A DNA stretch of 64,000 nt from the NCBI GenBank assembly GCA_029844215.1, contig CM056729.1, forward strand, positions 4,588,001-4,652,000, in the 5' to 3' direction. The stretch comes from Przewalskia tangutica. Its lineage: Eukaryota > Streptophyta > Magnoliopsida > Solanales > Solanaceae. Positions 46,001 to 59,349 of this stretch are shown one piece after another. Each line of letters begins with the position of its first letter. Within the stretch, counting starts at the first letter, position 1. Position numbers and translations under genes: made by a program. Below the pieces are notes generated by a model, which did not search any database, was not told the origin of the DNA, and worked only from the letters and a program-made list of their open reading frames with translations.

Positions 46001-47240
46001 AGTCTCATGACGAGACTCATCACGACTTTCGTCAATGAAGGCCCGCATCTACATCCACCGCGTTCCCTCCTCGGCAATTTCTAGAAAAAACAAAATAGGA
46101 CAGAGTCATCCACTTCAACTCCTTTATTCCCTTAACCTCATTACCTCATTTATGCCTTTATTTGTTTATTGCAAATTATTTTCTAACTTTGTAATTAACA
46201 GGGAATCTAGAATAATTAGTCTTTGAACATATGAGGTGGGAAGGTAATTCATAATTAGAAACGCACTTCTTCTTTATTTGTCTTTTAGGACTGTTAGGCA
46301 TGTCTAAATTCTGCAAAAAATAATCTAAATGATTTAACTTGCGTCATAAAACCAACATTTTGTTTCTTATTAAATCCATAACAAATTTTCCCTTGAACTC
46401 TTATCTAACATCATATAGGAAATCTATTAAGTATAATAAAAAATCATCATAAGTATTGGGTATAGCATAACCAAGATTAATTAGGTAGATAAATGTGTAC
46501 ATTTAGCCAATAAATCCATTTTGCATCACATATTTTTTATAAATAATATAAGGCATGCTTTAAACTTTACATGTATTTTATAGCACTACTCTTATTAATC
46601 TTTGAATAAAAATACCTTCTATTAAATATCTTTCAAACATGCATTTTTCACAGCATAAATAAATTAACCCTAGGTTTGGCAGGATAACCGCAAGTTAGCG
46701 GATCTTAGAGGGTGCCTAACCCCTTCCCTCTAGATTAATAAAGAACCCTTGCCCAGAATCTCATTAAGTTTAGCAGACCATAAAAATGGAGTTAGTGTTG
46801 ACTTTAACCTAGTTGACATTTAGGTGTCCTAATTCACCAAAACTAATTAGGTGGCGACTCCGCGAACCCCTTAGCACTTTTAGCAAACCTTTAGCATTGC
46901 TAGCACCTTTAAGCATCCTTTAGCACTTTAGCACCCCTACTTTAACCTTTTAGCATCTTTTTAACATTTTAGCATTCTTTTGCACATTTAGCATTTTTAT
47001 CATTTATTTTCTAACCTTTTTATTAAGCAGGGTTCGCTAGAAAAAATGTCGCGGCCGAAAAAGGGCGTGACAATTATAATGCAAAAATATAAACTTATGC
47101 CGAGCGAAAAAGTTACTATGTAATTTTGATGTCAGCGAATTTTTTTTCATTCTCATATTTGCTACTTAAATTAAAGACCACAAATTTAAGAAGTAAAAAT
47201 TAAAGGCCACTCCGAAATAGGGTCATTTGTGTGAATGACC
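43020..47240. mobile_element. Old element with CATAACTTATG motifs, split by a solo LTR
   Basis: The flanks of the solo LTR mirror each other: GGTCTTTAATTTTTATTC..TTGGCATAAG at 43078-43141, and the reverse of that near 47090-47205 (CTTATGCCGAGCG..TAAAAATTAAAGGCC). Between them are irregular repeats of CGGCATAACTTATGCC type (43141-43490). This suggests a DNA transposon with long inverted ends. The class is uncertain; similar phrases occur at 35.8 kb and 55.5-55.9 kb. Confidence 0.5.
43496..47072. mobile_element. Solo LTR of Ogre/Tat type, 3577 bp
   Basis: The target duplication ATTAT is at 43491-43495 and 47073-47077. The ends are TGTTGACACCCAATTTTGAC and AAAAGGGCGTGACA. Near the 3' end are GGTGGCGACTCCGCG and GTCGCGGCCGAAAA, as in long LTRs of the Tat/Ogre Gypsy group (recalled). 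No second LTR, primer site or protein domain occurs, so it is a solo LTR. Open frames within it are not genes. Confidence 0.8.
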
Positions 47241-47969
47241 CCTTCTTAAAGGGAAGGCAAACTATTCGGCCAAGTTAAAAATTTGTTGGGCCAAAATATA
47301 GGGCCAACTGCTGTTTAAAAGCACTCAGGACCACGTGAATACTTCAATTTTCTCCAACTATGGACCTATCTCTATGCACTTTGTATAACATGGCTGACGA
47401 AGTTACATTTGGGCTACACATGAAGACGTGAACGCCTCTGCAGACTTGCAGGGTATAAATTATAATTAACTTTTAAAAGAGTCTAGTTTACTAAATTTAT
47501 GTTATGTGTGAGATTCAGAGAAGAGTCAGACCATATTGGTTTTTTTTATCTATACAGTCTTGATTGTATTTCTACAAGAAATTATTATTGAGGCTTGAAC
47601 CTTTGACCTTTTAATCGCATGAATTTTAATTGGGTTTTATTATTCACTTTTTTTTATTCAATTGGGTTTAATTATTTACTGGGTTTTTTATAATTAGTTG
47701 ATATGTTATCTGTTTTTTTTTTCAAAATTTTGTTTATAGACTTAATTCAACTGAGTTTAATTATTCACTGGGTTTTCAATAAGTAGTTGATATGTTATTT
47801 GTTTTAAAATATTTAATTCAATTGGGTTTAAATCTTTATGGGAATTTTGATAACTATTTGATATGTTTTCTGGTTTTTTTTCTATAAAAAATTATTTGGG
47901 ACTGAAGCGTAATTGTTAAAAAGCATATTGTAGCGGTATTAAAAATAGATTTTCTCTTTGCCATATATA

Positions 47970-50900
47970 TTGTTGACACCCAATTTTGACCCTCCCGCTC
48001 AGTCCTTAACTATAAAATTACACCAATTTTAACAATTTTATAATAATAAAATGCAGCGATAAAACATTAATACATGCATAAATAAGCTATTAATAACAAG
48101 CACCGCATCTTACGTAGAAGACTAAACACTTTAGGTCTCGCGCCCGCATTTATTAATTTTAAGCCCTGTCATAATTCTTAAATGATAATAAATAAATAAT
48201 TACATAAAATAAATAATTTAGCAATGACGTCATGTTAAATAGAATATTCACATTTTTTACTAAAAGCAAGGCAATTTCGTAATTCGTAATTTAAATTAAT
48301 TTAATCTAATACATGCATTTTAATAATAGCGTCGCATTTATAAAAGCATTAAGCAGTCCTTAAATATCATATTTGCATTTAGCATTTAAATAATTTAATC
48401 ACAATTTGAATTTTAATTTACCACTAATTAAAACTCTACCTAAAGCTTACCACACCCACAAATTTCATAAAACCCTTCAAATTTAACCGAAATTCCCATT
48501 TTTTCAAATTTCAATCGCGACCGTGACCCAAGACCCCAAACTTTAGCCCATTTCCACATGAAATCAGCCCAACCTTTTATAACCAAAAACCTAAACTAAA
48601 CAAAACCTAAATCTTCTCTTATCTCCCCACCAAACACAAAAACGCAGACCCCCCATCTTCCCATACCCCTGCGCACACCCCACGCCTCCCATCTCGTCTA
48701 TACCCCTACCCCGTCGTCGACAACACCCCCTGACACCAACGACTCCCCTGCACAGCCCACACCCTGCACACCCCTAAAATCCGCTGAAACACTGACCTTA
48801 ACATCAACATCACCCATGCCTTTGTCCTGCAACATTGAGCCATGCACCTATCTCAACACCAGCTCTCATATCTCCCATCACCTTTAATTCAAAATTCAAC
48901 CGTTGGAAGAAGGGATTGGGGGTTCAAAGTTTAGGATAAATACAACCTTATGGGTTGTGTATAGAGGGCGTTTTTTCTGGCCCAGAAAAATACCGAGCAT
49001 TCTGTGTTTCAAAAAGGCCGAAAACCAAAAATCAGTCTTGACTTGAAGAGAATTGAAAAATCAAGAAAGAAAGCCTTTTTTTTACTGTCAAAAATCAAAA
49101 TTCGAAACCCCTCTTAATCGCATAAACCACATTCTTTGAGCGGATTCGACGAGTCGGGATGACGCCTCGGTTCGCTGCTCAAAGAAGGTAAACTCGTCGC
49201 CTTCCCAACTTTCTGTTTAATTTGCATTTTTATGGTTTGTATGATGTTTGTCGCTTATGTCGGTGTAAAATATGTGTGTTAAACTAATATGAAACATGTT
49301 TGGGGGATTCATGAATGATGTGATGTTCTTTAACTATATTTGCCAATGTTATAATGTTAATCACCCGACATTTTATTGTACACTAGCAAATAGATTCAGT
49401 CTCTACGCTGTTTTAAGAAATGTATATGTTACTCTATACTAAGCCTAATATGAAGTTGTACTACTCTTTTACAGCTTGTGTTAATGTATTTGGGCTATGT
49501 TGAAATTGCGGTGTCCTAAACATGACAAGTTCGAGCTATTATTGGTATATGCATTAAGTCAATTATGTGAACATGGAATCGCCATGAAGACTGTATATGC
49601 TAAAGAATAATTCTACCATAGTAGTCTGCGACTTGTTTTACTTAATACATGCTGCATAGCCACTGGTTTGATCTACCGGATTCTGTCCGATCGCCTAAGC
49701 TGTCCGAGAACAGACACATATGTCTCTGTTCTGGTCCTAGAATGCTTGTCTATGAATTTCATGTTAATTAGAAGTGCTGATAGCCTTTGACTACTTGCTC
49801 TAATCCATCTCATTTGTTCACATGTTTGTTTTTAAAAGAATCAATGCAGTTTGAATAAATGAGTCCTATAGAGATAGTTCTTTGAAGATTTGTGTGGTAT
49901 ATACGGGCTGTATTGCATCCGTTTACTGGAAGTTCCCTTGTCTCAGTTTCTGAAGTCATAAGATAAATGGATTGTGTATCAAGTACACATACTCCATATA
50001 TCGAGCGAATACCCTATTTGAATATTTAGTATGTCACCCAATATGCTTAAAAGGGATATGAAGTATGTGTTTGTTTTGAATATCATGCGGTTGTTTTGTG
50101 CTTTGGTTTTAAAATTGAATATGTTAGTGCATACTTAGCCTGTTTGCTTTAATCCACTAAATCTGGGAGGATACATCTCCTGGATGTACAAGAATACAAG
50201 CATAAGTATATGTATTCATTGCATGTTCACGTCTCATGTTTGAAGTATCCTATGTATACCAGTTGTATGTGAATCAAGGCTTATACATATGTGAACAAAA
50301 TATCTCATGGGTTGGGCTTATTTCTTTTCTCTATTTAAAATCTGAAATACCCACGTTTTGGGGCCTATTTGTTGTTGCCTCTAGACTTTTCCTTCCATGG
50401 CCCAAAGTATGAGTTGGTTTGCTTTTTTTATATTTTATCATGTTGTGGCCTTGCTAAATCGGGTGAACAGTAAAACAAACTAAAACATAAGTGCTATAAA
50501 TTTACCCCAATACTTGTCCATTATTTGAGAAGTATATTTTTTAGAGCATATACTAATCCTTTTCTTTTCTTTCTTTTACATGACTTGCATCGGGAGCGAC
50601 GAAGAGTCTCGTTATGAGACTCATCATGACTTTGTCAAGCAAAGGATTTACATCCACACTTATCGCATTCTTCGGTCTCGGAACCTTAAAATAAATAGGA
50701 CGGAATAATATCTTCACCTGCCCTAGTCATTTTATCTCCTTTCTTTAACTCCGTCACTTTACTTTTATTTGTATTTTTTGTTACCTAACCTTATACAATT
50801 ATTGAAAATGCTTAGAATAGTTAGACCTAGAACTATTAAGGACGGGTAGTTAAATAATAAAATGTGTCGCTAGTTTAATCTATCTTTAGGCCGTTATGCA

Positions 50901-51497
50901 TTTTCAAAACCTTTTAAAATAACTTAGCCTTTTTCATTGATATTATAGAAATAAATGAGTTCCAAATTCTTATTTAAACTTCATAAAAACAACAAATCTT
51001 TTTTATAACAAAGGTTTATTTTCTTATTACCAAGTGCAAAAGAGGAAAATCTTTCTACCCATTTGCATACCTTTTATAAAAATTAAGTTTTACATATAAT
51101 ACGTATTTTTAGTAAACCATCTTTATTTTGCATTTTGTTATGATAAACCTCATGCTGCTTTGTTCAAATAGAATATTTTCTTGCATCTTTCAAATAAACT
51201 TCATGCAATTCCTTAGAAACTATATATACACACATATATTTTAAATAATTATTTGCAACATCCTTTTATTAAAACCGCATATATTCAAAACATATGTTTT
51301 CTAAAGCATGATATTAAGCCTAAGTTTGAACGGACAACGCAAGTTAGCGGATCCTTTAGGGTGCCTAACTCCTTCCCTTTAGGATAATAAAGAACTCTTA
51401 CCTAGAATCTCACATAGCTTTTGCAGACCTTTAAATGGAGATCATTTGTAGTATTTTATGCTACATTTTTAGTGTCCTAATTCACTATAATAATTAG
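47970..51497. mobile_element. Second Ogre/Tat-type LTR, 3'-truncated
   Basis: It starts TGTTGACACCCAATTTTGAC as at 43496 and follows the same order (TAAAATTACAC, GCGCCCGCATTTATTAATTT, GGTAAACTC, AAGTTAGCGGATC, TAATTAGGTGGCGACTCC), then stops matching near 51497. The last ~300 bp of the LTR are missing and no target duplication is found. It has the same orientation as the first copy, about 0.9 kb away. Confidence 0.75.
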
Positions 51498-51572
51498 GTG
51501 GCGACTCCTTTAAATGCAATTCAGGAATCAACCATGTAGCAGTAATCCCGTTTCCGACTCCGGTTGAAAATT

Positions 51573-51603
<31 letters not shown>

Positions 51604-51753
51604 CTTTGTCATATATACAAACCATTGATGTAGTTTATATGAGTTTATTTTCCCCATATTTTAAGTATTAGTTTGTTTTGTCCATTCCCCATTGAGAAAT
51701 GTAATTAAGCGAACATTGGTATGTGAAAAAAAAGATGGAGGATATTATCAATA
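51498..51753. other. Junction sequence with a TA run
   Basis: Unassigned sequence with a (TA)n run at about 51579-51602. 'tttgtcatatata' near 51606 resembles 'tttgccatatata' just before 47970, so the truncated LTR may have been inserted or deleted at this site. Confidence 0.4.
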
Positions 51754-52020
51754 ATGTCAAGTTTCTCATTAGACACACAAAAAATAATTATTGCGGCAAA
51801 TATGGCTATGCATAACTATATTAGAAGGCATGCACTTGAAGATTTGGAATTTGATAAATGTGATGGAGTCCTTAATTATGTTCCTGAAGTTGAAGGTTAT
51901 GAAGATATTGGAGGAACACCAAGGACTTCGAGAGATGATCATGATAGATCGATGGATGATGTTAGTATGAAATCTGTTCACCACAACATTGTCACTTCCT
52001 TAATGAGTCGCGGGTCGTAA
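51754..52020 (+). pseudogene. PIF/Harbinger transposase C-terminal fragment
   Basis: The frame reads FSLDTQKIIIAANMAMHNYI, RRHALEDLEFDKCD and YVPEVEGYEDIGG, then an acidic tail (DDHDRSMDDVS) and NIVTSLMS. MAxHNYIR followed by a charged tail is the C-terminal end of the DDE_Tnp_4-type transposase of plant Harbinger elements. The catalytic DDE part is absent. The 88-residue frame is open but a fragment. Confidence 0.8.
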
Positions 52021-52187
52021 TAATATTTTTATATTCTAGTTTATTAGTTGTGTAATGATGTAATATATTCAAATTTTGGACATATTGAGTCATTTACTAT
52101 CATATTGTCGTTACATTTCTTATGTACAATATAATATTATTTTTTGATTAAATGTTGCAATTAAATAATTTTAAAAATTTTTATTAA

Positions 52188-52934
52188 TGTCACGACCCGA
52201 CCCGACGGACCGTGACTAGACGCCCTAATTGGACGTCATTAAACTAACCTGCCACATGTAATCAGATTGATACTAAGGACAATATGAAGTCCGACAGCAT
52301 AACGCTGCAATCATAACACATGTCTGAATAGGCAAGCCGGCAAGACTGTCTTTATACACAAATAACCCCGTCTCCTGAGGAGTCACATCTAAGCAAATAT
52401 AACAAAGGACGCAAGCCGACAAGGTTGTCACTATATACGGGGACATCCCAAAATAGAGTACAACAACACATATATAAAAATAGGTTCACAACTCCACATA
52501 CGTACAACCCACGACTGTCTACAGGCCTCTATGAGAAGGATAACGACATATGACGGGACAGGGCCCCGTCGTGCCCCTAAATATATACATAAGTCTGAAT
52601 AAAGTTCGGTACCAAAATGACAAGCTCCGAATCCGAATCAAAGGAGTTTTTCAACCAGCTGAATAGGAGTCCTAGGCCTAGGGATCACCAAACTGAGAAC
52701 TTGTACCTGCGGGCATGAACGCAATCCCCTGAGGAAAGGGGGTCAGTACGAAAGAATGTACCGAGTATATGAAACATAAGGTACAAGTAGATAATCATAA
52801 CTGGCCAAAACGTACATGAGACAAGTATGAAAATCAAATACCAAATCCAACTGTGCCGTATATAAAAATATGAGAGTCGACTGTGCCTTATAAAAATGAG
52901 AGGCAGATCAAAATCATGAATGCATGTCCATATA

Positions 52935-52969
<35 letters not shown>

Positions 52970-54755
52970 TATCATGGGTATGTATACCCGCATCATGGAT
53001 GTCTGTATATGGAATCATCATACATATACTATCATGAGTATCTATATCCGCATCATGGATACATGTTCATGGAATCATCATACATATACTATCATAGGTA
53101 TCTATACCGGCATCATGGATACATGTCCATGGAATAATCAATATAACGTGTCATGACCCATTATGGGACTCGGTGAATTCATATAATCATATCCAACACG
53201 AATAGAGTATCATGAGTAACTATACAATTTAAATCATCACTTTTACTCTTAATCAAATCATTAAAATTATTTTTTTCTAGAAAATCAAAGGCACTTCTCA
53301 TAACTCATATTACTAGGAATTAGACTGTATAGGAATCATGTACGTCCGTCGTGCGTTCATTTATGAAAATCATGTCAAAAGAAAGAAGGAAGAGTTTCAC
53401 ATACCTCTTGTCGAATGTATTCTAAGTTCCCACGATTACTTGTAAACTCTACGAATGATTTTTCATATCCTATGAACGATTTAAATCACACATAATTTAA
53501 TAATGAAGACATATTCGTTAAGACAATCTAGCGAACATCCAACCCTTATTAATCCATTCTCTTATCGCTATAATCTCTAAAACAGTCCAGCAAGCACTCA
53601 TGCAATTCCTAATATATATATCAACAATTTCGACGATACTAATAATCCTACATTCTCGATAATCACCTTAGAACTAGTAATAAGCACCTTCTAAGAAAGG
53701 TTTACATTACAATCGAATCAATATACCATTAACAAACTCGTTGAGATATTTTATCGAACACCTTATATGCATAGAACCTATATCTCTTTCTAAATCAGAA
53801 CCTATATATATATATGTAGCACAATACACAGTCTTTCTAATCTCTCTTTTAACTGTTACAACGTCCCAACATAATCCATCAATTACACATGCAATCTCCA
53901 ATTTCGTCCAAATAGCCTCAACAACACCTCAACTTAGTATTTTCGATAATAGTCTAAAATTAGTAAGAAATATGTTCTATAATTCATACAAACCAAAAGA
54001 TAAGAAGAAGTACCTCAGTTAGAAGCTTCAACATGAGTCGTCGGAAAACCCCTTTTGCCGACACTGGATTTCGACCAACAAAAATAGTATCCAAAAGAAT
54101 TGATTCTCATCACCTCCTCAAAATCCAAGGTCTCAGTTCGGTCTCTGGGTTTCTTTAACTTGCTTCTAGGTTCGATTTTGTTGAACTCAAGGTCCAAATT
54201 ACCAAGAACTTCTTCATTTTCAATAGGGGAAACTGGCGGAAATTTCCCCCAATTTGATCGAGAATTTCGCGGTACCTCACTGAGCTTACTCTTCTGCTTC
54301 TTGAATGCAATATGTGCCTAAGGTGGGGAGGAAGATTATCTAAAGGAATTGAAAAGAATAGAAAATGTGAATGGAAATTTTAAGGCTAAGGGAACATCCC
54401 ACCAAAAATTATCCCTCCGCTTATAATCAATTAATCTCATACTTAATTAATTATACACACAAATAATACTCGATTTCAATTCACTTAAATCCCGACGACT
54501 TATAAAAATCTTCGTGTACTCAATGTGTCAATCCTCATAATATAACACTAGTTCGTAGCCTCCTTGGGGATATACAATTATTATAATATTCTCTGTCGTC
54601 GCACTAATTAATCCAAAAATTATTACGGGATCACATTCTTTTACCTAGTAATTTTCTGATTAGTATACGCAAGTAATATAAATTTTTCGGGGTTCGGGTC
54701 CACTTACCCACGTCTATGTGCTTCAAACCATTACTCGGAATTTCGAGGTATTACA
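52188..54755 (-). mobile_element. Solo Gypsy-type LTR, 2568 bp
   Basis: The target duplication ATTAA is at 52183-52187 and 54756-54760. The ends are TGTCACGACCCGACC and TCGAGGTATTACA. The minus strand carries GTACTGACCCCCTTTCC and TGCCCGCAGGTACAAG, similar in order to the Gypsy LTR at about 39.2-39.3 kb. No coding domain is present; short open frames are not genes. Confidence 0.87.
52966..53145. repeat. 60-bp tandem repeat in the solo LTR
   Basis: Three units are marked by ATCATGGGTA (52971), ATCATGAGTA (53031) and ATCATAGGTA (53091), each with CATCATGGAT and ATGGAATCATCA. A TA run (about 52937-52968) lies just before. Confidence 0.88.
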
Positions 54756-54760
54756 ATTAA

Positions 54761-57384
54761 ATTGTAAAGATATACTAATTTTTAGAAACATACGATAGAA
54801 AAAAATATTTTAAATAGTTTTAAATCTATTAAAAAGAATATTCTAGTTTCTTTGCATAAATGTGGGTCAAACGGAGAATTATTTCTGTTTCTCAGAAGTA
54901 CTTCTATAATTATAGGCCAAACACCCTAACCGATTCTCTAGAAACGATTTCTGCAAAACTACTTTTAAGAAACAAAAATTATTTTAATTTTTTTTTGCCA
55001 AACAGACCCTAAGATTGTAACACATACTTAGATTTTGAACTGAATAATGTCAAAAGTGTAATGAGTTCAGTAATAAAAATTAAATACTAAATTCATCAAA
55101 TTTAAACTTCAAATCAGCATTTGCTATATGCAAATCTTAATTAATTAAGTGTGATGGTGAATTTCAAATAACCAATAATTTTTATATGAAAAAAAATATG
55201 GATGTCACCATTTCTTTTTGCAGTCTGAAACACTCACAGTTCCACGAAAAAGGCTATTACCAAAGTCACTCCCTAATCTCTTTTTTTCTTTCTTTTGGTT
55301 AATCTCTTTCGTTATTTTGATTAGAAGTAAAAGCTGGAGACGTAATTTTGGGCAGTAAAGATGGAATAATACAGATTGTATTGACATATTTGCAGAGATT
55401 ATATGTCACCTCTGTGTTCATTTATTAAGGTTTTACAGTTTGTTGAACATAATTATTTACTTTGTTACCTCCGGAAAGACATGAAATGACGCGTGCTATC
55501 TTCAAAAGTGTCCAGTTTTGAAGTTGTCTTTGCTTAATAAAAAAAATGACTAACTTAAAAACTTTTGTTTCCCGTCAGGAATAAGTTTTAGCTTAGATAG
55601 AATTTGTGGTCAATTGAGCAGATTCATTGTCTTGAAGTATCCTGAACTTCTGTTTTATAAGAAAAACTAATTTATCTCCACAACTTATGTCTGATGGCCA
55701 ACAAAAGTTTTGTCTTCGTTGTCTATCAATCTGATAAGTTCTAACTTTTGTCGATAAGGCATAACTTGTTGTGGTCAATTGAGCAGATTCACTGTCTTGA
55801 ACTATCCTGAACTTCTGCTTTATAGGCAAAACTAATTTATGTTCATAATTTATGTTCGATGAGCAACAACTTTCTTTAGGTTTTTATGAAGAGGAGACTG
55901 TTTTAAAAATAATTTGTTAAGAGGGACTAAAAAATAAAGACCACCCTTTATGAAGGCCATTTGTAGACTTAACCCCTAGAAAGATATGAATATCAGCATG
56001 GGCCACAAGCCCATATATATTGGATCACATTTGGGCTTATCTACATCATTATCCAATAGGTGTAAATGGCTCCGTGCAAGCCCAAAATCAAAGCTCGACT
56101 CTTATTTAAACATGAGGAGATGCCTTCTTTGTCAATTTTGTTCCAAGTTTTTTGTCTAGTTTATATCATTTCAAGCATATATTGGCATACTTCAATTGTT
56201 GTCCTAAAGATTAAGTCAAATTTTATCGAAGGATTCAAATAGAAATTAAAATGATGATTTTTTACTGAAGTATATTCATGATCAATTAATTATAATCCAT
56301 AAGAGTAACTAGTATCAGGTCATCATTATTTAAATGATTCAGTTCACATACATCATTTAATAAAAAATACTTTAGTTAAGTCGCCTCTAATAACATTATT
56401 TTTTCTACCTTAAACTACGTGATTTGCTTAATGTCACTCCTTAAGTTAGGTTAGTAGTTCGCTCGAGGATCTCATCCTTTCACAAAAAAGATGTAATCGA
56501 AACTAAACCTAATAAAATTCATTTTACTTTGATCATAAATTATCCTCTCAATTTATGAAAGCGACTTGAAGTCAAGTCTAACATGATATCCCACCTAAAT
56601 TTAATGTTACTAAGAACTTATTATCTCTAACTAAAGAATATGTTAAATCATGGGTCCCTTTGCTCTTCTAGAGTTTGAAAAATCTAAGAGAGTGAAGAAT
56701 AGAAAACGAAATCAAACATGAATTAATAAACAATCTCTTTCAAAAATCAATATGAAAATGACAATTTGTACGTGTAGGGCTTCACCTTAACATTATCACT
56801 TAATCACTAAGAATCCCAACAACCAGACAAAACATAGTGTCCATTTTAATACCCCAAATTTTTGAATGAGATTATATGAAAATAAAATATGAAGTATGGT
56901 CCGTGTTCGATATTCTTATTAAAAATCGAGTAAATTTGAATTCACGTTGGTAAGTCTCATATTAGGGGTGAAGCCCTAACAAAGACAACTTTATATAAGG
57001 ACTTGAATCCGATAACTCTGATTAAAGATGAAGGAGTATCTGCTCCACCAAAAAATTTATTAGTAATCTTATTAATATTTATTTTAAATAATTTAAATAA
57101 AGAAGGTAGTTCTCTATTGAGACACCTAAAAACCAAAAAAAAAATGTGGATTGATTTTTTTTGTTGGTATTGTGATGGAATAACTTGCTTATTAATTATA
57201 AATATGTTAAACTGTTAGAAAAGTTAAGATATAGGTTATCGATTTTTTATCGTTAACGATTTGATTATCGGTTTATCCGTTAGTAAAATTAAATTAACTA
57301 GGTAAAGAAGTTTTATTAAAATAACTAACTGAAATCTAATAAATCTAAATAAGACCTACATATTTCAATCAAAAGAACTTTAAT
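54761..57384. other. Gene-free block with decayed repeats
   Basis: Around 54850-55015 is a MITE-like stretch ending GCCAAACAGACCCTAAG. At 55530-55990 are copies of 'actaatttatctccacaacttatgtc' and 'tggtcaattgagcagattca' (the latter at about 55608 and 55775) from the CATAACTTATG repeat family. The remainder is AT-rich, and I see no supported exon. Confidence 0.45.
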
Positions 57385-57394
57385 TCTCATATTA

Positions 57395-57665
57395 CCGTGG
57401 CGGATCCAGGATTTTCATTCATGGGTTCGAAAAAAATAAAAACTAAATATAAAAAATAATATTGCTGATGGGAATCAAACCTAGGAGGCTAGGACGCTAG
57501 AGACAATTTTGAATACCATGGACCGCTTGAGCTAACATTTTGCATTTTTTCAGAATATTCAAAATTTAATATATGTATATAAATATAGAAAATCTACCCT
57601 ATATATACTGTAATTTTTTATCGAGGGTGTTCGGGTGAACACTCTCGACACCCTCTAAATCCGCC
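57395..57665. mobile_element. MITE of 271 bp, 'GTGGCGGATCCAGGA' family
   Basis: It is flanked by TCTCATATTA at 57385-57394 and 57666-57675 (9-10 bp duplication). The ends CCGTGGCGGATCC and ..TAAATCCGC are partly inverted, with GTGTTCGGGTGAACAC inside. Diverged relatives lie near 12.5, 33.7 and 42.0 kb, and possibly 2.85 kb. Confidence 0.75.
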
Positions 57666-57810
57666 TCTCATATTAGTTGAACTACATATATAATTTGAAA
57701 TAATTATAGAAATACAATAACATACAGTTGAAGTTACAGCCAAAAAGAAGAAAAAATGTAATGTAAAAGTTGGCAAGTGAGCCGTAAAATAGAGCTCAGC
57801 TGACACAAAC

Positions 57811-58118
57811 TTAGTGCCCGTTTGGTTGGGCTTTTAAAAAGGTCAAAATTATTTTTGAAAGGTCAAAAGTATTTTTGGCAAAAAATTAGAGTGTTTGGTT
57901 GAAAATCGAAAAAGTGATTTTCGCTTCTAAAAACACTTTTGGTCTCTATTTCCAAAAACTCAAATTTTGGTCTTTTGGAAGTAGATGCAAAATATCTTTT
58001 GTCCTTTCTCATTTTTAAGCCAAAAATACTTTTTTTATTGACAACCAAACACCTAACTTTTCTATAAAAGCTCTACTTCTATAAGCTCTTTTTAATAAGT
58101 TGTACCAAACGGGTCCTT
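57811..58118. mobile_element. hAT-like MITE, about 308 bp
   Basis: The termini TTAGTGCCCGTTTGGTTGGG and ..GTACCAAACGGGTCCTTA are inverted; GTCAAAAGTATTTTTG motifs fill the interior. No clear target duplication remains because a Harbinger element abuts its right end. Confidence 0.7.
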
Positions 58119-58119
58119 A

Positions 58120-59138
58120 GACCATCTCCAGCAGGGGACATTGTCCCCGATAATTACACACAGCATGAGACAATTTGAATGACATGTTGACGTGAAAATA
58201 ATTGGAGATTATTGAATATATAGGAGATAGTATTTCTACGTGGAGACAATGTCTCATGCTGGAGAAGGAGAAGGAGACAATGTCTTCTACAGCGCCATGT
58301 GGCAGTCTGCGATTGCCTGCCAGAAATTCATTTTCCACCGCTACTTTAATTGCTATTTTTGACCAATAATTTGACCGAATTTTAAAAAAAAAAAAACAAT
58401 TTTTTTTATTTTTCAAGATCTATAAAAAATGATTAAGTTTACTTCATTTGGACATCGAAATATTTTGGCTATTTTCTCCAAATTTATATCTTCTCCAAAT
58501 TAATTACTATTTTTTTAATATGGATCCTAATCAAAATTTTAATCTTCCTCCAAATTTTATATTTCCTAACCAACTACAAAATCTCAATATTCAACGTCCA
58601 CAAAATTCTCAAAATATGTCATCTAATTTTCAAATGACATATATGATTCCAACTAAATTTGGTATGCAATATTCGTATAACCGAAAAGATTAGAATTTGG
58701 AAAAAGTTTGGAACAATCGAAAATTAATTTTTAATTTGTGATTTTAATATTATCAATGTTTTAGTGTGTTTTTGATAAATTGTACGATTAATTTATCTTC
58801 ATTAATAAAATCATGTATTATTGTGTTTTAATATTATAATAAATTTGATAAGTGTCAAAATTAAATGAATATAAATAATTTATAATTTTATTATTATATG
58901 TGTAATAATATGAATTACAAGAATAATATCATATACAAAATAGAAAATGAGATATAATGAATATATATGATGGGGTATATGTATTGATGTGGAAGAAAGA
59001 GAAAATGAATTATTATATGAAATATCTCCTGCTGTGAAGTGTATGTGATAAATAAAGATATTTGATGATATGACAGATGAATAATCTGATATGACATGAG
59101 ATAAAGGAGAATTCAATTATCTCCTGCTTGAGATGGTC
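58120..59138 (+). mobile_element. PIF/Harbinger deletion derivative, 1019 bp
   Basis: The 3-bp target duplication TTA is at 58117-58119 and 59139-59141, with terminal inverted repeats GACCATCTCCAGCAGGGGA and (right, complement) GACCATCTCAAGCAGGAGA. TTA plus such ends is typical of PIF/Harbinger. It retains the beginning of an ORF1-like frame but no transposase. Confidence 0.85.
58520..58693 (+). pseudogene. Harbinger ORF1 N-terminal remnant
   Basis: The 57-residue frame starts MDPNQNFNLPPNFIFPNQ, is rich in Asn, Pro and Gln, and ends YSYNRKD. Myb/SANT-type ORF1 proteins of plant Harbinger elements often begin with such MDP-Asn-rich stretches. The Myb-like part is missing. Assignment rests on position inside the element and composition. 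Confidence 0.5.
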
Positions 59139-59141
59139 TTA

Positions 59142-59349
59142 ATGAACCATTCAATGTAATAATCTGTTCTACGTGTGAGCCATAAGACACAACAGATATC
59201 TAGTAATCTTCTGAGTAACCAATCAAACTTCCATCAAATGACTTTGATGGCAGTTCCTAATGGAAGTAACATGGAATCCAATAGTGCACCACACTTATAG
59301 AGAAACCAACAAAGTGGCACACAAACTAGCTAAATTTGGTAGTAAAGAG
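59142..59349. other. Short spacer
   Basis: No feature recognised between the Harbinger derivative and the TRIM. Confidence 0.4.

Noticed and set aside
44181..46226. Several 60-92 codon frames
   Set aside because: They lie inside an LTR with defined ends and show no domain or homologous exon structure.
52883..53156. Plus-strand frames rich in Tyr/Ile/His
   Set aside because: Products of a TA run and a 60-bp tandem repeat within a solo LTR.
24260..54755. Solo LTRs 24260-26826 and 52188-54755 as the same family because of almost equal length (2567 and 2568 bp)
   Set aside because: Only the terminal TGTCACG.CCCGAC words agree; interiors and repeats differ.
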